Part shown: piece by piece, positions 36,964 to 44,926 of the stretch
Numbering within the stretch: position 1 is the stretch's first letter
Layout: every line of letters starts with the position of its first letter
Source: Flaviaestuariibacter flavus
Lineage (GTDB): Bacteria; Bacteroidota; Bacteroidia; Chitinophagales; Chitinophagaceae
Length of the DNA stretch: 64,000 nt
Direction: 5' to 3'
Assembly: GCF_004337505.1 (NCBI RefSeq)
Contig: NZ_SJZI01000002.1
Location: 166,379-230,378, forward strand
The notes under the pieces: model-generated
Databases searched by the model: none
What the model was told of the DNA's origin: nothing
Seen by the model: only the letters and a program-made list of their open reading frames with translations
Made by a program: the position numbers and the translations under genes

Positions 36964-38254
36964 CGCATCGCCTTATATACTCTACTCCGACGGCAACGGT
37001 AACATTTTCGAGGATACCTCGCTGTACGTTGTTGGTCGCTCCGGCTGGGACGCCCTGCCGATCCCGGAAGACGAATGGATCGGGCTGCCGGAAGGCGGCC
37101 AGCTCTACGAGCTGCCCGGCCGTCGCGGAATCGGTATTGACGTTAGGACCGGCGAGATGCGTCTTTGCGAAAAGGGCTGGGCCGTGGCTGCCTTTGTGCC
37201 GCCGGCGCATACGTCCTTTTATATGGCGGCCTACGAAACCGGTCCGGACGCTCCTACCCTGCCGCTTTTTTCTTACGTGGCTGTGGGCTGGCATGATGAG
37301 AAATTCTACGTTCCCGCCGTGCGCATCGAGCAGGATATCCGCCAGGAATGTGGTGGTTTCGACGACAGCAAGGTGCAGCAGGGCGTGACCGACCTGATTG
37401 CGGCTTACCCGCACAACCGCCTCGTGGCGCACCTTGCCAACAACTGCGCGCTCACCTACAGCTGCCCGGCGGCGCGCAACTATTTTATGGGACGCTGGGA
37501 ATGCCCCATCCCCTCTTCGCCCGCCTGTAACGCCAATTGTATCGGCTGCATTTCCTTCCAGCCCGAAGACGAAACGATCGTTTCGCCGCAGGACCGTCTC
37601 ACCTTTAAGCCTTCGGTAGAAGAGATCGTGGAGTTTACAGTACCCCACCTTGAGTCGGCGCCCTTCCCGATCGTCAGCTTCGGCCAGGGTTGCGAAGGCG
37701 AGCCGCTGCTGATGTGGGAGACGATACGCGCGGCCATTGTAGAAATACGGAAGCACACGAAGAAGGGATCGATCAACATCAATACCAACGGCTCGAAGCC
37801 GGCGGCGGTGCGCGCACTCTGCGAGGCGGGTCTCGACTCGATCCGCGTGAGCACCAACTCGGCCCGCCGCGAGATCTATATGCCCTATTACCGGCCCAAC
37901 AACTACGACTTCGACGATATCGTGGAAAGCCTGAAGATCGTGACCGAATTCGGCGGCTGGACCTCGATCAACTATTTCGTATTCCCGGGCATGACGGATT
38001 CGGTTGCTGAATACGAAGCGCTCCGCAAGCTGATCCGCGACACCGGCCTCAAGATGATCCAGTGGCGCTCCTTCAATATCGACCCGGACTGGTACCTTGG
38101 TAAGATCGGTGCCGGCGATACCGGCGAATGCCTCGGGGTGAAGCAATTGCTGGAATTGATCCAGGAAGAATTCCCGCATCTCAAATACGGGTATTTCAAC
38201 CCGCCGATGGAGCGGATAAAAGGCGACTATTCAAACGATTTCGCGCATTACTGA
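36953..38254 (+). CDS. Radical SAM protein of unknown function
   Basis: Protein of 433 residues. The first 190 form a separate N-terminal domain with beta-rich sequence (ILYSDGNGNIFED, VRTGEMRLCEKGW). The radical SAM cluster motif is C-NAN-C-IG-C (CX3CX2C) near residue 196, followed by SFGQGCEGEPLL (GGE-like SAM contact) and NINTNGSKP. Extra cysteines precede it (NNCALTYSC, WECPIP). There is no obvious SPASM domain. The reaction is unknown. ATG 36953 overlaps the end of the preceding membrane-protein gene. A Cys-rich repeat frame starts 63 nt downstream. Confidence 0.85.
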   Translation: MSLNASPYILYSDGNGNIFEDTSLYVVGRSGWDALPIPEDEWIGLPEGGQLYELPGRRGIGIDVRTGEMRLCEKGWAVAAFVPPAHTSFYMAAYETGPDAPTLPLFSYVAVGWHDEKFYVPAVRIEQDIRQECGGFDDSKVQQGVTDLIAAYPHNRLVAHLANNCALTYSCPAARNYFMGRWECPIPSSPACNANCIGCISFQPEDETIVSPQDRLTFKPSVEEIVEFTVPHLESAPFPIVSFGQGCEGEPLLMWETIRAAIVEIRKHTKKGSININTNGSKPAAVRALCEAGLDSIRVSTNSARREIYMPYYRPNNYDFDDIVESLKIVTEFGGWTSINYFVFPGMTDSVAEYEALRKLIRDTGLKMIQWRSFNIDPDWYLGKIGAGDTGECLGVKQLLELIQEEFPHLKYGYFNPPMERIKGDYSNDFAHY

Positions 38255-38317
38255 CCGGGTTTTCGGGACTGATACATCGAATTTTCACAAGGCTTCCGGC
38301 AACGGTCGGCCCCTGAC

Positions 38318-38590
38318 ATGTCTGCCTTGCCTGCCTGCAAAGCGGTTTTGTACCACATCATGTCAGTTTCGGGGGCCTGCAAGCACGATCAAGGCCCCTG
38401 CAACCGACTTTCGGACCCCTGCAAGCCACTTCCGGTAGCTTGCAAGCCGGATTTGTACTCCTGCAAGGACCTTCCGGACCCTTGCAAGCCGGATCTGTAC
38501 CGGTACCTTGCATTTTCGTTTCCCGGCAAGGCTCCAATGCGCGCTTTCAGTTACACAGTTTCATCGGTGTTGCCTCCTGATGGTCCTTGA
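38318..38590 (+). CDS. Possible Cys-Lys heptad repeat peptide (doubtful)
   Basis: Open frame of 90 codons that contains the 21-bp tandem array in register, so each unit encodes seven residues starting with Cys: CKHDQGP, CNRLSDP, CKPLPVA, CKPDLYS, CKDLPDP, CKPDLYR. A tandem array whose unit is a multiple of three will often keep one frame open, so this is weak evidence of coding. The tail after the array (about 30 residues) looks non-coding. It lies 63 nt downstream of the radical SAM gene. Confidence 0.2.
   Translation: MSALPACKAVLYHIMSVSGACKHDQGPCNRLSDPCKPLPVACKPDLYSCKDLPDPCKPDLYRYLAFSFPGKAPMRAFSYTVSSVLPPDGP
38336..38503. repeat. 21-bp tandem repeat array, about eight units
   Basis: TGCAA recurs at 38336, 38378, 38399, 38420, 38441, 38462 and 38483, a strict 21-nt period; the unit at 38357 has lost it. 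Two sub-types partly alternate: one contains CCGGATTTGTAC, the other CTTCCGGACCC. The rest of the gap 38255-38789 holds only a hairpin at 38688 and the tonB-type promoter. Confidence 0.85.
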
Positions 38591-38687
38591 ATTTGCGAGT
38601 CCCCATCGCAGTGACGGGCGGCGAGGAATCGCCTGGGTACGCAACCTCCTTTACGAATTTTACCAGCGCGTTTACTAATTGTTAAAA

Positions 38688-38716
38688 CGCCCGCGCGAAA
38701 TCTCCGGGCGCGGGCA
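38688..38716. terminator. GC-rich hairpin, possible terminator
   Basis: GCCCGCGC / GGCGCGGGC pairs around a 10-nt loop between the repeat array and the TonB-like gene. AAAA precedes and AATTT follows, so the T-run is poor. Confidence 0.45.
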
Positions 38717-38762
38717 ATTTGGTTAACTTTTCCACCGTTATCCGGTCAAACCCCGCAAGCAA

Positions 38763-38770
38763 TAGATTTG
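38763..38770 (+). promoter_or_regulatory. -7 box of TonB-like gene
   Basis: TAGATTTG matches TAnnTTTG. The ATG at 38772 would lie upstream of the transcription start, so the second in-frame ATG (38790) is the likely start, with a leader of about 13 nt. Confidence 0.5.
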
Positions 38771-38789
38771 TATGCAGAACGCATTTGCC

Positions 38790-39632
38790 ATGAACCTTCA
38801 ACTCGATCAGCAACGCAAGCGCAATGCCCTCCTGCTCACGCTCGGGGTCGGCGGCGGCCTGCTTTTACTTTTCATCCTGCTGCGCTGGCCCATTCCTACT
38901 ATCAGCCAGCCGGTTGCGGAAGAGTATATCGAAGTGAACCTCGGTAATGGCGACCAGGGCTCCGGCACCGACCAGCCCCAGTTGCCGGGCGACCCTTCGC
39001 CTGCCGCTGCGGCCTCCTATACCCCCCCGCAGGCAGTGGCCAGCAACAGCGACGCGAAGCTGGTGGAAACCGATGACAATGCCCCTTCCGACGCGCCCGT
39101 CATCAAAAACCCGGTGGCCGCCCGTCCGAACGCGACAAAAATCAATGACGATAATGCTGTGAAGCCTACCCCCGCCATCAAGCCGACACCGGCCCCACCC
39201 GCGCCGCGACCCAAGGCCGTGATGGGCCAGATTGCCGGTGGCACCGGCACCGGGGGCAATGGCGCCGATACGTATAAGCCCGGCTCCAACGAAGGCATAG
39301 CAGGTGGCAACGGCGACCAGGGCCGCCCCGGCGGAGACCCGAACGGCAAAGCCTATACCGGCACTCCCCGCCGCCTCGGTGCCCAGGTGATCTCGATGCC
39401 GACACAGACGATGCAGGACGACTTCCGCGAAAGCGGAAAGGTGGTGCTCGATGTTACGGTGAGCGCCGCGGGACAGCTCGTGTCGGCAGTTTACAACCCG
39501 CGCGGCTCCACGCTCCCGCGCTCCAGCCGCCAGGCACAGATCGCCCTGCAGCGTGCCCGCGAGCTCCGCTTCCCCAAGATCGACGGCGGCTTTCGCCAGG
39601 ATATTCAATTTAGTTTTACGGTAGGGAACTAA
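38790..39632 (+). CDS. TonB-like energy transducer
   Basis: Protein of 280 residues with the layout of TonB: short cytoplasmic start, one membrane helix (NALLLTLGVGGGLLLLFILL), a long Pro/Ala/Gly/Asn-rich periplasmic spacer (about 50-190), and a C-terminal domain containing GKVVLDVTVSAAGQLVSAVYNPRGS and RQAQIALQRARELRFPKI. The C-terminal domain diverges from classical TonB. No exbB or exbD is adjacent in the window. The start at 38790 is chosen from the promoter position; ATG 38772 would add six residues. Confidence 0.8.
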   Translation: MNLQLDQQRKRNALLLTLGVGGGLLLLFILLRWPIPTISQPVAEEYIEVNLGNGDQGSGTDQPQLPGDPSPAAAASYTPPQAVASNSDAKLVETDDNAPSDAPVIKNPVAARPNATKINDDNAVKPTPAIKPTPAPPAPRPKAVMGQIAGGTGTGGNGADTYKPGSNEGIAGGNGDQGRPGGDPNGKAYTGTPRRLGAQVISMPTQTMQDDFRESGKVVLDVTVSAAGQLVSAVYNPRGSTLPRSSRQAQIALQRARELRFPKIDGGFRQDIQFSFTVGN

Positions 39633-39649
39633 TTCGGGAATCGGGAATT

Positions 39650-39815
39650 CACTGCGTGCAAGGCGACGCGCAGCGTCATTGCGGGCGCAGCGAAGCAAAC
39701 TCCATGGCCTGAGGAAGGGTACATGCGCGAAAAAACTTCAACTCGCAAATTCTGCCGGCTACGACCACCCTGCGTGAATCAGGATGTTGCTTCGCGCTGC
39801 TCGCAATGCCGGCCA
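39650..39815. repeat. Inverted CGTCATTGCGGG element, family H
   Basis: Left arm GTCATTGCGGGCGCAGCGAA (39675-39694) and right arm TTGCTTCGCGCTGCTCGCAA (39786-39805) are inverted near-copies about 90 nt apart. The sequence belongs to the CGTCATTGCGAG...GAAGCAATC class of intergenic repeats found across many bacterial phyla. A single arm-like piece lies at 48480-48512. Confidence 0.65.
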
Positions 39816-39877
39816 AAGGCTGTCGCTTCGTACGACATCAAAGGATTGACGCTTCACGTTCCTACCTTAGCGGCAGC

Positions 39878-41185
39878 ATGACTTACGCTGAAACGCTCGA
39901 CTATCTTTTTGCGCAATTACCGATGTTTCACCGGGTGGGCCCCGCAGCTTTCCGGAAAGACCTGACCAATACACTGGCGCTGTGCGCCGCGCTCGGCAAC
40001 CCGCAGAACCGGTTTCGAAGCATCCACGTCGGTGGCACCAATGGAAAGGGATCGGTCAGTCATATGCTCGCCGCGGTGCTCCAGGAAGCGGGCTACAAAA
40101 CCGGCTTGTACACATCACCGCATTTATACGACTTCCGCGAGCGTATCCGTATCAACGGGGAGATGGTATCCGAGCCGTTTGTGATCGGTTTTACAGAACG
40201 CGTTCGTTCGCTGATTGAAACCATACAGCCGTCGTTTTTTGAGATCACTGTAGCCATGGCCTTCAGCTGGTTTGCGGAGCAGGAGGTAGACATTGCCGTG
40301 ATTGAAGTGGGACTCGGCGGGCGTATCGACAGCACCAATATTATCACCCCTTTACTCTCGGTTATTACCAATATCGGCTGGGATCATATGAACCTGCTGG
40401 GCGATACGCTTGAAGCCATCGCGGCGGAGAAAGCGGGTATTATCAAGAAAGGGGTGCCGGTGGTGATCGGCCAGTGGCAGGGCGCGTCGTCTGAAGTGAT
40501 CGCCGGCCGTGCCCGTGAGCTGGAGGCACCGGCCCTGATCGCGGGCCATCGCTGGGGGGTGCGCACGGTTGGAGAAGCAGGCGCCACCCGTGATATCGAG
40601 ATCTATGACCGCTACGCCGATGAAGTGGCAACGCTCAGCCTCGATCTCACCGGGGTTTACCAGGAGGAGAATGCCCGCACGGCATGGACAGCGCTGCAGG
40701 AGCTGCGGCGACAGGGCTTCACGATCAGTGATGCAGCGATACAGGGAGGCTTCAGCCAGGTAAAGCGACTGACGGGATTAATGGGACGCTGGGAGCAGTT
40801 GCGCCAGGAGCCCCTGCTGGTGCTTGACGTGGCCCACAATAAAGACGGGCTGGAGCAGGTGCGCCGCCAGTTGCGGACGCTGCGTTATTACCGCCTGCAC
40901 CTGGTGTTTGGCATGGTGCGCGACAAAGAAGCGGAAACGATCCTGCCCCTGCTGCCGTCCGCGGACCGGTATTATTTCACGCAGGCGCATATCCCCAGGG
41001 CCCTGCCGGTATCGGAGCTGCAGGCATCAGCCGCGTCGGAAGGGCTGCAGGGTGATGCCTTCGAACACGTCGATGATGCGATCGAAGCCGCTTTGTCGGC
41101 GGCAGCCCCGGACGACCTGGTGCTTGTTTGCGGGAGCATCTTTCTCGTGGCTGAGGTAGACCGCGCACGTTTTACAAAAGCATGA
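39878..41185 (+). CDS. folC: Folylpolyglutamate synthase / dihydrofolate synthase
   Basis: Mur-ligase family enzyme of 435 residues that adds glutamate to folates. ATP-binding loop HVGGTNGKGSVSHML (about residues 50-64), the folate-loop region YTSPHLYDFRERIRING, the metal and carbamylated-Lys region VEVGLGGRIDSTNI (sequence IEVGLGGRIDSTN) and LDVAHNKDGL in the C-terminal domain. ATG 39878 is the start; earlier in-frame codons lie in the family H repeat. Its stop directly abuts the stop of the convergent Nudix gene. Confidence 0.95.
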   Translation: MTYAETLDYLFAQLPMFHRVGPAAFRKDLTNTLALCAALGNPQNRFRSIHVGGTNGKGSVSHMLAAVLQEAGYKTGLYTSPHLYDFRERIRINGEMVSEPFVIGFTERVRSLIETIQPSFFEITVAMAFSWFAEQEVDIAVIEVGLGGRIDSTNIITPLLSVITNIGWDHMNLLGDTLEAIAAEKAGIIKKGVPVVIGQWQGASSEVIAGRARELEAPALIAGHRWGVRTVGEAGATRDIEIYDRYADEVATLSLDLTGVYQEENARTAWTALQELRRQGFTISDAAIQGGFSQVKRLTGLMGRWEQLRQEPLLVLDVAHNKDGLEQVRRQLRTLRYYRLHLVFGMVRDKEAETILPLLPSADRYYFTQAHIPRALPVSELQASAASEGLQGDAFEHVDDAIEAALSAAAPDDLVLVCGSIFLVAEVDRARFTKA

Positions 41186-41734
41186 TCAAAACCTAATCTC
41201 CCCGAGCTCCATCAGGGCGTAGAACACCGCGTTGACGTGCAGGCTTTGCATCATTTTGTTCCCGCGCACGAGGGCTTTGACTTCGTCCATGCTCACCTCC
41301 AGCACTTCCAGTTCTTCGGACTCGTCGAGGTTTTGCTCGCCGGTTTTTACACCTCCTGTAGCCAGGAAAAAATGCGTGAAGTTGGTGGTGGTCGACGGGT
41401 TGGCGCTCACCTTGCCCAGGCATTTCCAGCTTTCAAAGGTGTAGCCTGTTTCTTCAAACACCTCGCGGCGGCAGGCTTCCTCCATCGATTCGCCTTTTTC
41501 GGAAACACCTCCAGGCAGCTCGGTTTCGATGGTGCCGATGCCATGCCGGTATTGCTGCACCAGCAGCACTTTGCCTTCTTTGGTGATGCAGAATGCATTC
41601 ACCCAATCGGGATATTCGTTTATGTAAAACGCCGGTATCGGCTTGCCGCCGGGCGTCTCGCAACGGTCCTTGCGGATGGTGAGCCAGGGCTCTTTATGCA
41701 AATAGGTCGACTCGAGTACTTTCCATTTCTCCAT
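41186..41734 (-). CDS. Nudix hydrolase, ADP-ribose pyrophosphatase type
   Basis: Nudix enzyme of 182 residues. The box is G-VSEKG-E-SMEEACR-REVFEETGY, complete. The N-terminal part (WKVLESTYLHKEPWLTIRKDRCETPGG) and VLLVQQYRHGIGTIETELPGG match the ADP-ribose pyrophosphatase branch. Start ATG 41734; the frame begins two codons earlier with GTG. It is the last gene of a minus-strand series ABC-FKBP-YfiT-Nudix with short gaps. Confidence 0.9.
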   Translation of the reverse strand: MEKWKVLESTYLHKEPWLTIRKDRCETPGGKPIPAFYINEYPDWVNAFCITKEGKVLLVQQYRHGIGTIETELPGGVSEKGESMEEACRREVFEETGYTFESWKCLGKVSANPSTTTNFTHFFLATGGVKTGEQNLDESEELEVLEVSMDEVKALVRGNKMMQSLHVNAVFYALMELGEIRF

Positions 41735-41799
41735 GAGCACAATTCAAAAATTCGGATACAAGATTTAAATGCTATTCCAACAACCCCGGAACCTCTTCC

Positions 41800-42336
41800 C
41801 TACCATCCCATCCGTTCCCGCAACGCGGTGATATGCGCTGTATGGTGCCGGCTGTGCCAGGCATACATGCCCAGCAGGAACCAAAGGGTCAACTTTTGCT
41901 GGTGCTCCGGGTGAAACACGGTGCGCGTTTCCCAGGCTTCGTCCGGAATTGATTTGAGGAATACGGTCCAGCGCTCGTGCAGGGCAAAGAGCAGGGTAAT
42001 TGAAATATTCACCGGCAGCTGGCGCACGTCTTCGAGCACCGCCCAATCTTTTTCTTCGTAAGGCTTGATGGTCGGGTTTTCCTCGGTCATGCCCAGCTTG
42101 AAGCGGATATAAGCGTTCATATGGCTGTCGGCCACATGATGCACCACCTGGTGCACGGTCCAGCCGCCTTCGCGGTAAGGCGTCTGCAGCTGCGCCCCGT
42201 CGAGATTGCTGATTGCCGCCTCCAGCAGGTTGGGCAGGAATTTGATATCTGCGATCCACTCCTCTTTCTGGTTGGTCGAGAAAGGCTTCGGCTCGTATTT
42301 GCCGACCGGGTAGCGAAGGTCCGTGCTCGTTTCCAT
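41800..42336 (-). CDS. YfiT-type DinB-fold thiol transferase
   Basis: DinB/YfiT-family four-helix protein of 178 residues; metal-binding histidines lie in VHQVVHHVADSHMNA (about 62-76) and AWHSRHHTAHI (about 160). The opening DLRYPVGKYEPKP is characteristic of the YfiT group, annotated as bacillithiol transferases that join bacillithiol to electrophiles. Start ATG 42336; the longer frame is unsupported. With bshB1 at 30362 it argues for bacillithiol in this organism. Confidence 0.88.
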   Translation of the reverse strand: METSTDLRYPVGKYEPKPFSTNQKEEWIADIKFLPNLLEAAISNLDGAQLQTPYREGGWTVHQVVHHVADSHMNAYIRFKLGMTEENPTIKPYEEKDWAVLEDVRQLPVNISITLLFALHERWTVFLKSIPDEAWETRTVFHPEHQQKLTLWFLLGMYAWHSRHHTAHITALRERMGW

Positions 42337-42373
42337 GGCTTGTTGTATAACTACGGGTGAATGTAAGAAGCGG

Positions 42374-42808
42374 TCAGCGCAGGATCTGCAGCAACTCCAC
42401 GTCGAACTCAAGGGTAGCGCCACCGGGGATGCCGGGAACACCATTGTCTCCGTATGCGAGATCCGACGGAATCCAGAGGCGCCATTTGCTGCCTTCCGGC
42501 ATCAGGGGCAGCACTTCCTGCCAGCCTTTGATCAGCTGCGTCAGTCGTGCCGTGAAGGGCTGGTTGCGGCGGTACGATGAGTCGAACTCCTTTCCGCTGA
42601 GCAGGCGGCCGGCGTAATGCGCCTTGATCTCGCTGCGCAGCTCGGGCTTGTTGCCGGTGCCTTCCTGCAGCACCTGGTACTGAATGCCGGAGGGCAGCTC
42701 GGTGATGCCTTCGTTTTGCTTGTTTTCTTTCAGGAAGCTTGCGCCGGCTTCTTTCTCGGCGTTTATTTTTTCAGATTTGGCGCCCTGCAGGCGATCGAAT
42801 AAGCTCAT
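42374..42808 (-). CDS. FKBP-type peptidyl-prolyl cis-trans isomerase
   Basis: Cytosolic FKBP of 144 residues. A charged helical N-terminus (1-35, FLKENKQNEG as in FKBP chaperones of the FklB/FkpA type) precedes the FKBP domain (about 38-144) with VKAHYAG-like IKAHYAGRLLSGKEFDSSY, FTARLTQLIKGWQEVLPLM and the closing IPSDLAYGDNGVPGIPGGATL. There is no signal peptide. Start ATG 42808. Confidence 0.93.
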   Translation of the reverse strand: MSLFDRLQGAKSEKINAEKEAGASFLKENKQNEGITELPSGIQYQVLQEGTGNKPELRSEIKAHYAGRLLSGKEFDSSYRRNQPFTARLTQLIKGWQEVLPLMPEGSKWRLWIPSDLAYGDNGVPGIPGGATLEFDVELLQILR

Positions 42809-42879
42809 AAAAAAGGTGTTAGATGTATGATTTTAAATTCCGGTAAAACGCGGACCGGAAAAGTATTTCATTTCCGGAT

Positions 42880-43635
42880 TCATTCGCGCAGCGAGCGACC
42901 GGTGAGGTGAATGAAAACGTCCTCCAGGTTGGCCTTTTTCACTTCCTTTTGCCGCTCGAAGCCCGACTCCACCAGTTGATCGATGAGCTGGTCGGGTGAG
43001 GAAAGGGCCACGATCTGGCCGGCTTCCACAATCGCCACGCGATCGCAGAGGTATTCGGCTTCGTCCATATAATGCGTGGTCAGGATCACGGTTGTACCGC
43101 GGTCGCGGATGCTGCGTACCAGGTCCCAGAGGTTGCGTCTTGCCTGCGGGTCGAGGCCGGTGGTAGGCTCGTCGAGAAAAATGATCTTCGGATCGTTGAT
43201 CAGCGTGGTGGCAATGGAAAAGCGCTGCTTTTGCCCGCCGCTCAGCTCCTTGAATTTCGCCTTTGCCTTGTCGCGCAGGTTGACGCTGTCAAGCAGCTCC
43301 AGCGGGTCCACGCTTTTGTTGTACAACCCGTTGAACAGCGACACCAGGTTGGTGAGACTGAGGTTGGGATAAAAGCCGCTGGTTTGCAGCTGCACCCCGA
43401 TGATCTTCTTGATCTCGTTCGGCTGGCGGTCGAGGTCCAGGCCCGCCACGGTAACGGTGCCGGAGGTCTTCGGGCGCAGGGTCTCGATGATCTCGAGGGT
43501 TGTGCTCTTGCCGGCGCCGTTCGGCCCCAGGAGCCCGAAGATCTCCCCTTCATACACATCGAAACTAAGGCCCTTCACCGCCTGGAAGGATCCATAGTTC
43601 TTTACCAGGTCGCGCACCTCGATGATCTTGTTCAT
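42880..43635 (-). CDS. ABC transporter ATP-binding protein
   Basis: ABC-2-type exporter ATPase of 251 residues (drug/Na+/CcmA-NatA-like). Walker A GPNGAGKST (about 38-46), Q loop VQLQTSGFYP, signature LSGGQKQRFS, Walker B KIIFLDEPTTGLD, H-loop ILTTHYMDEAEYL. The permease partner is not adjacent; downstream are FKBP and YfiT genes. A -7-like box TACCTTTA lies five bases before the ATG. The gene is preceded by a family A repeat that separates it from fbp. Confidence 0.93.
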   Translation of the reverse strand: MNKIIEVRDLVKNYGSFQAVKGLSFDVYEGEIFGLLGPNGAGKSTTLEIIETLRPKTSGTVTVAGLDLDRQPNEIKKIIGVQLQTSGFYPNLSLTNLVSLFNGLYNKSVDPLELLDSVNLRDKAKAKFKELSGGQKQRFSIATTLINDPKIIFLDEPTTGLDPQARRNLWDLVRSIRDRGTTVILTTHYMDEAEYLCDRVAIVEAGQIVALSSPDQLIDQLVESGFERQKEVKKANLEDVFIHLTGRSLRE

Positions 43636-43659
43636 GCGGGTAAAGGTAGATAAGGAAAA

Positions 43660-43873
43660 GAAGGTTTTTCACCGCAAAGAAAAGAAGTTGAAGAAGCGTT
43701 TCGCTAAGGAACAGAATGGAAAAGGTCCCGCCTGCAGCGGGACCTTCCTAAATCATTTGACTAACTTTTGCAATTAGACCCAACCTCAGAACCTCAGAAC
43801 CCCAGAACCCGGGAACCTTTCTTAGCGTATCAGCTTCTTTTCTTATTTTCTTCGCGGTTCCGAACCTTCTTCT
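43660..43873. repeat. Intergenic inverted repeat with GGTCCC terminator, family A copy 3
   Basis: Left arm TTTTTCACCGCAAAGA...AAGTTGAAGAAGCGTTTCGC (43665-43704); core AAAGGTCCCGC-CTGCA-GCGGGACCTT (about 43720-43746); right arm CTTAGCGTATCAGCTTCTTTT...TTCGCGGT (43820-43858). Between core and right arm an 8-nt tandem array is inserted (CCTCAGAA, CCTCAGAA, CCCCAGAA, CCCGGGAA, 43782-43815) that is absent from the other copies. It lies downstream of fbp on the minus strand. Confidence 0.82.
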
Positions 43874-43875
43874 AC

Positions 43876-44907
43876 TTAACCCACTTTCTCTGTTTCCGTT
43901 CTCAGGCAGGCTTCCAGGTCTTCCATCATGCTTTTGCTGCCGACAAAGAAGGGCGAGCGCTGGTGCAGCTCGGTGGGTACCACGTCGAGTATGCGCTGCT
44001 TGCCGTTGGTGGCGGTGCCGCCGGCCACTTCGGTGATGAAGGCAAAGGGGTTGCACTCGTAGAGCAGGCGCAGCTTGCCTTTCGGCTTGTCGGTGGTGCC
44101 GGGGTACATGAAGATGCCGCCTTTGATCAGGTTGCGGTGCACATCGGCTACCATCGACCCGATATAGCGCTGGGTGTAGGGGCCGCCGTTATCCTTCGTC
44201 TTGTTCTGGCACTGGTTGATGTACTTGCGCACCGGCTCGTCGTACTGGAAAAAGTTGCCGTGGTTTACTGAGTAGATCTTGCCCACCGGTGGGCATTGGA
44301 TATCCGGATGGCTGAGGCAAAACTCGCCGATCGACGGGTCGAGTGTGAAGCCGTTGACCCCGCGGCGGGTGGCGTATACCAGCATCGTAGAAGAGCCGTA
44401 CACCACGTAGCCGGCCGCCACCTGCTTGTTACCGGGCTGCAGGAAGTCTTCGAGCGTCACCGGCGTACCCTTCGGCGACACGCGGCGATAAATGCTGAAG
44501 ATGGTGCCGATGGAAACATTCACATCGATATTGCCCGAGCCGTCGAGGGGATCGAAAAGGCATACATATTTCGAGTTCATGCTCACTTCGTCGTCGAAGG
44601 CTACGAATTCGTCGAGCTCCTCGGAGGCAAAGCCCGCGCAGGAAACGCCGCGTTGCAGTACGCCCCAGAACTGGTTGTTGGCATACACATCCAGCTTCTT
44701 TACTTCTTCGCCCTGTACATTCACCGCGCCCGCATCGCCGAGGATGTCTACCAGGCCCGCTTTGTTTACCTCCACGTTGACCCGCTTGGCCGCCAGTCCG
44801 ATGTCGCGCAGCAGCGTCGACAGCTCGCCCGTGGCATTGGGAAGGGTGCGGATCGATTGAAGGGTAAACTCGTCGAGCGTTAGAATATTGCGGTTAACGG
44901 GTGCCAT
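43876..44907 (-). CDS. fbp: Fructose-1,6-bisphosphatase class I
   Basis: Gluconeogenic phosphatase of 343 residues, hydrolysing fructose-1,6-bisphosphate. Metal site [17 protein letters not shown] (about 120-136) and the substrate regions [13 protein letters not shown] and GGIFMYPGT are intact. The N-terminus [18 protein letters not shown] is typical. ATG 44907 is chosen; the frame is open 36 codons upstream into the preceding gene's 3' end. Its promoter lies in that 3' end. pfkA at 58503 encodes the opposing step. Confidence 0.96.
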   Translation of the reverse strand: MAPVNRNILTLDEFTLQSIRTLPNATGELSTLLRDIGLAAKRVNVEVNKAGLVDILGDAGAVNVQGEEVKKLDVYANNQFWGVLQRGVSCAGFASEELDEFVAFDDEVSMNSKYVCLFDPLDGSGNIDVNVSIGTIFSIYRRVSPKGTPVTLEDFLQPGNKQVAAGYVVYGSSTMLVYATRRGVNGFTLDPSIGEFCLSHPDIQCPPVGKIYSVNHGNFFQYDEPVRKYINQCQNKTKDNGGPYTQRYIGSMVADVHRNLIKGGIFMYPGTTDKPKGKLRLLYECNPFAFITEVAGGTATNGKQRILDVVPTELHQRSPFFVGSKSMMEDLEACLRTETEKVG

Positions 44908-44926
44908 ATATACTTGGTTGGTAAGG

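Noticed and set aside
38336..38503. CRISPR array
   Set aside because: The 21-bp units follow each other without spacers, and there are no cas genes.
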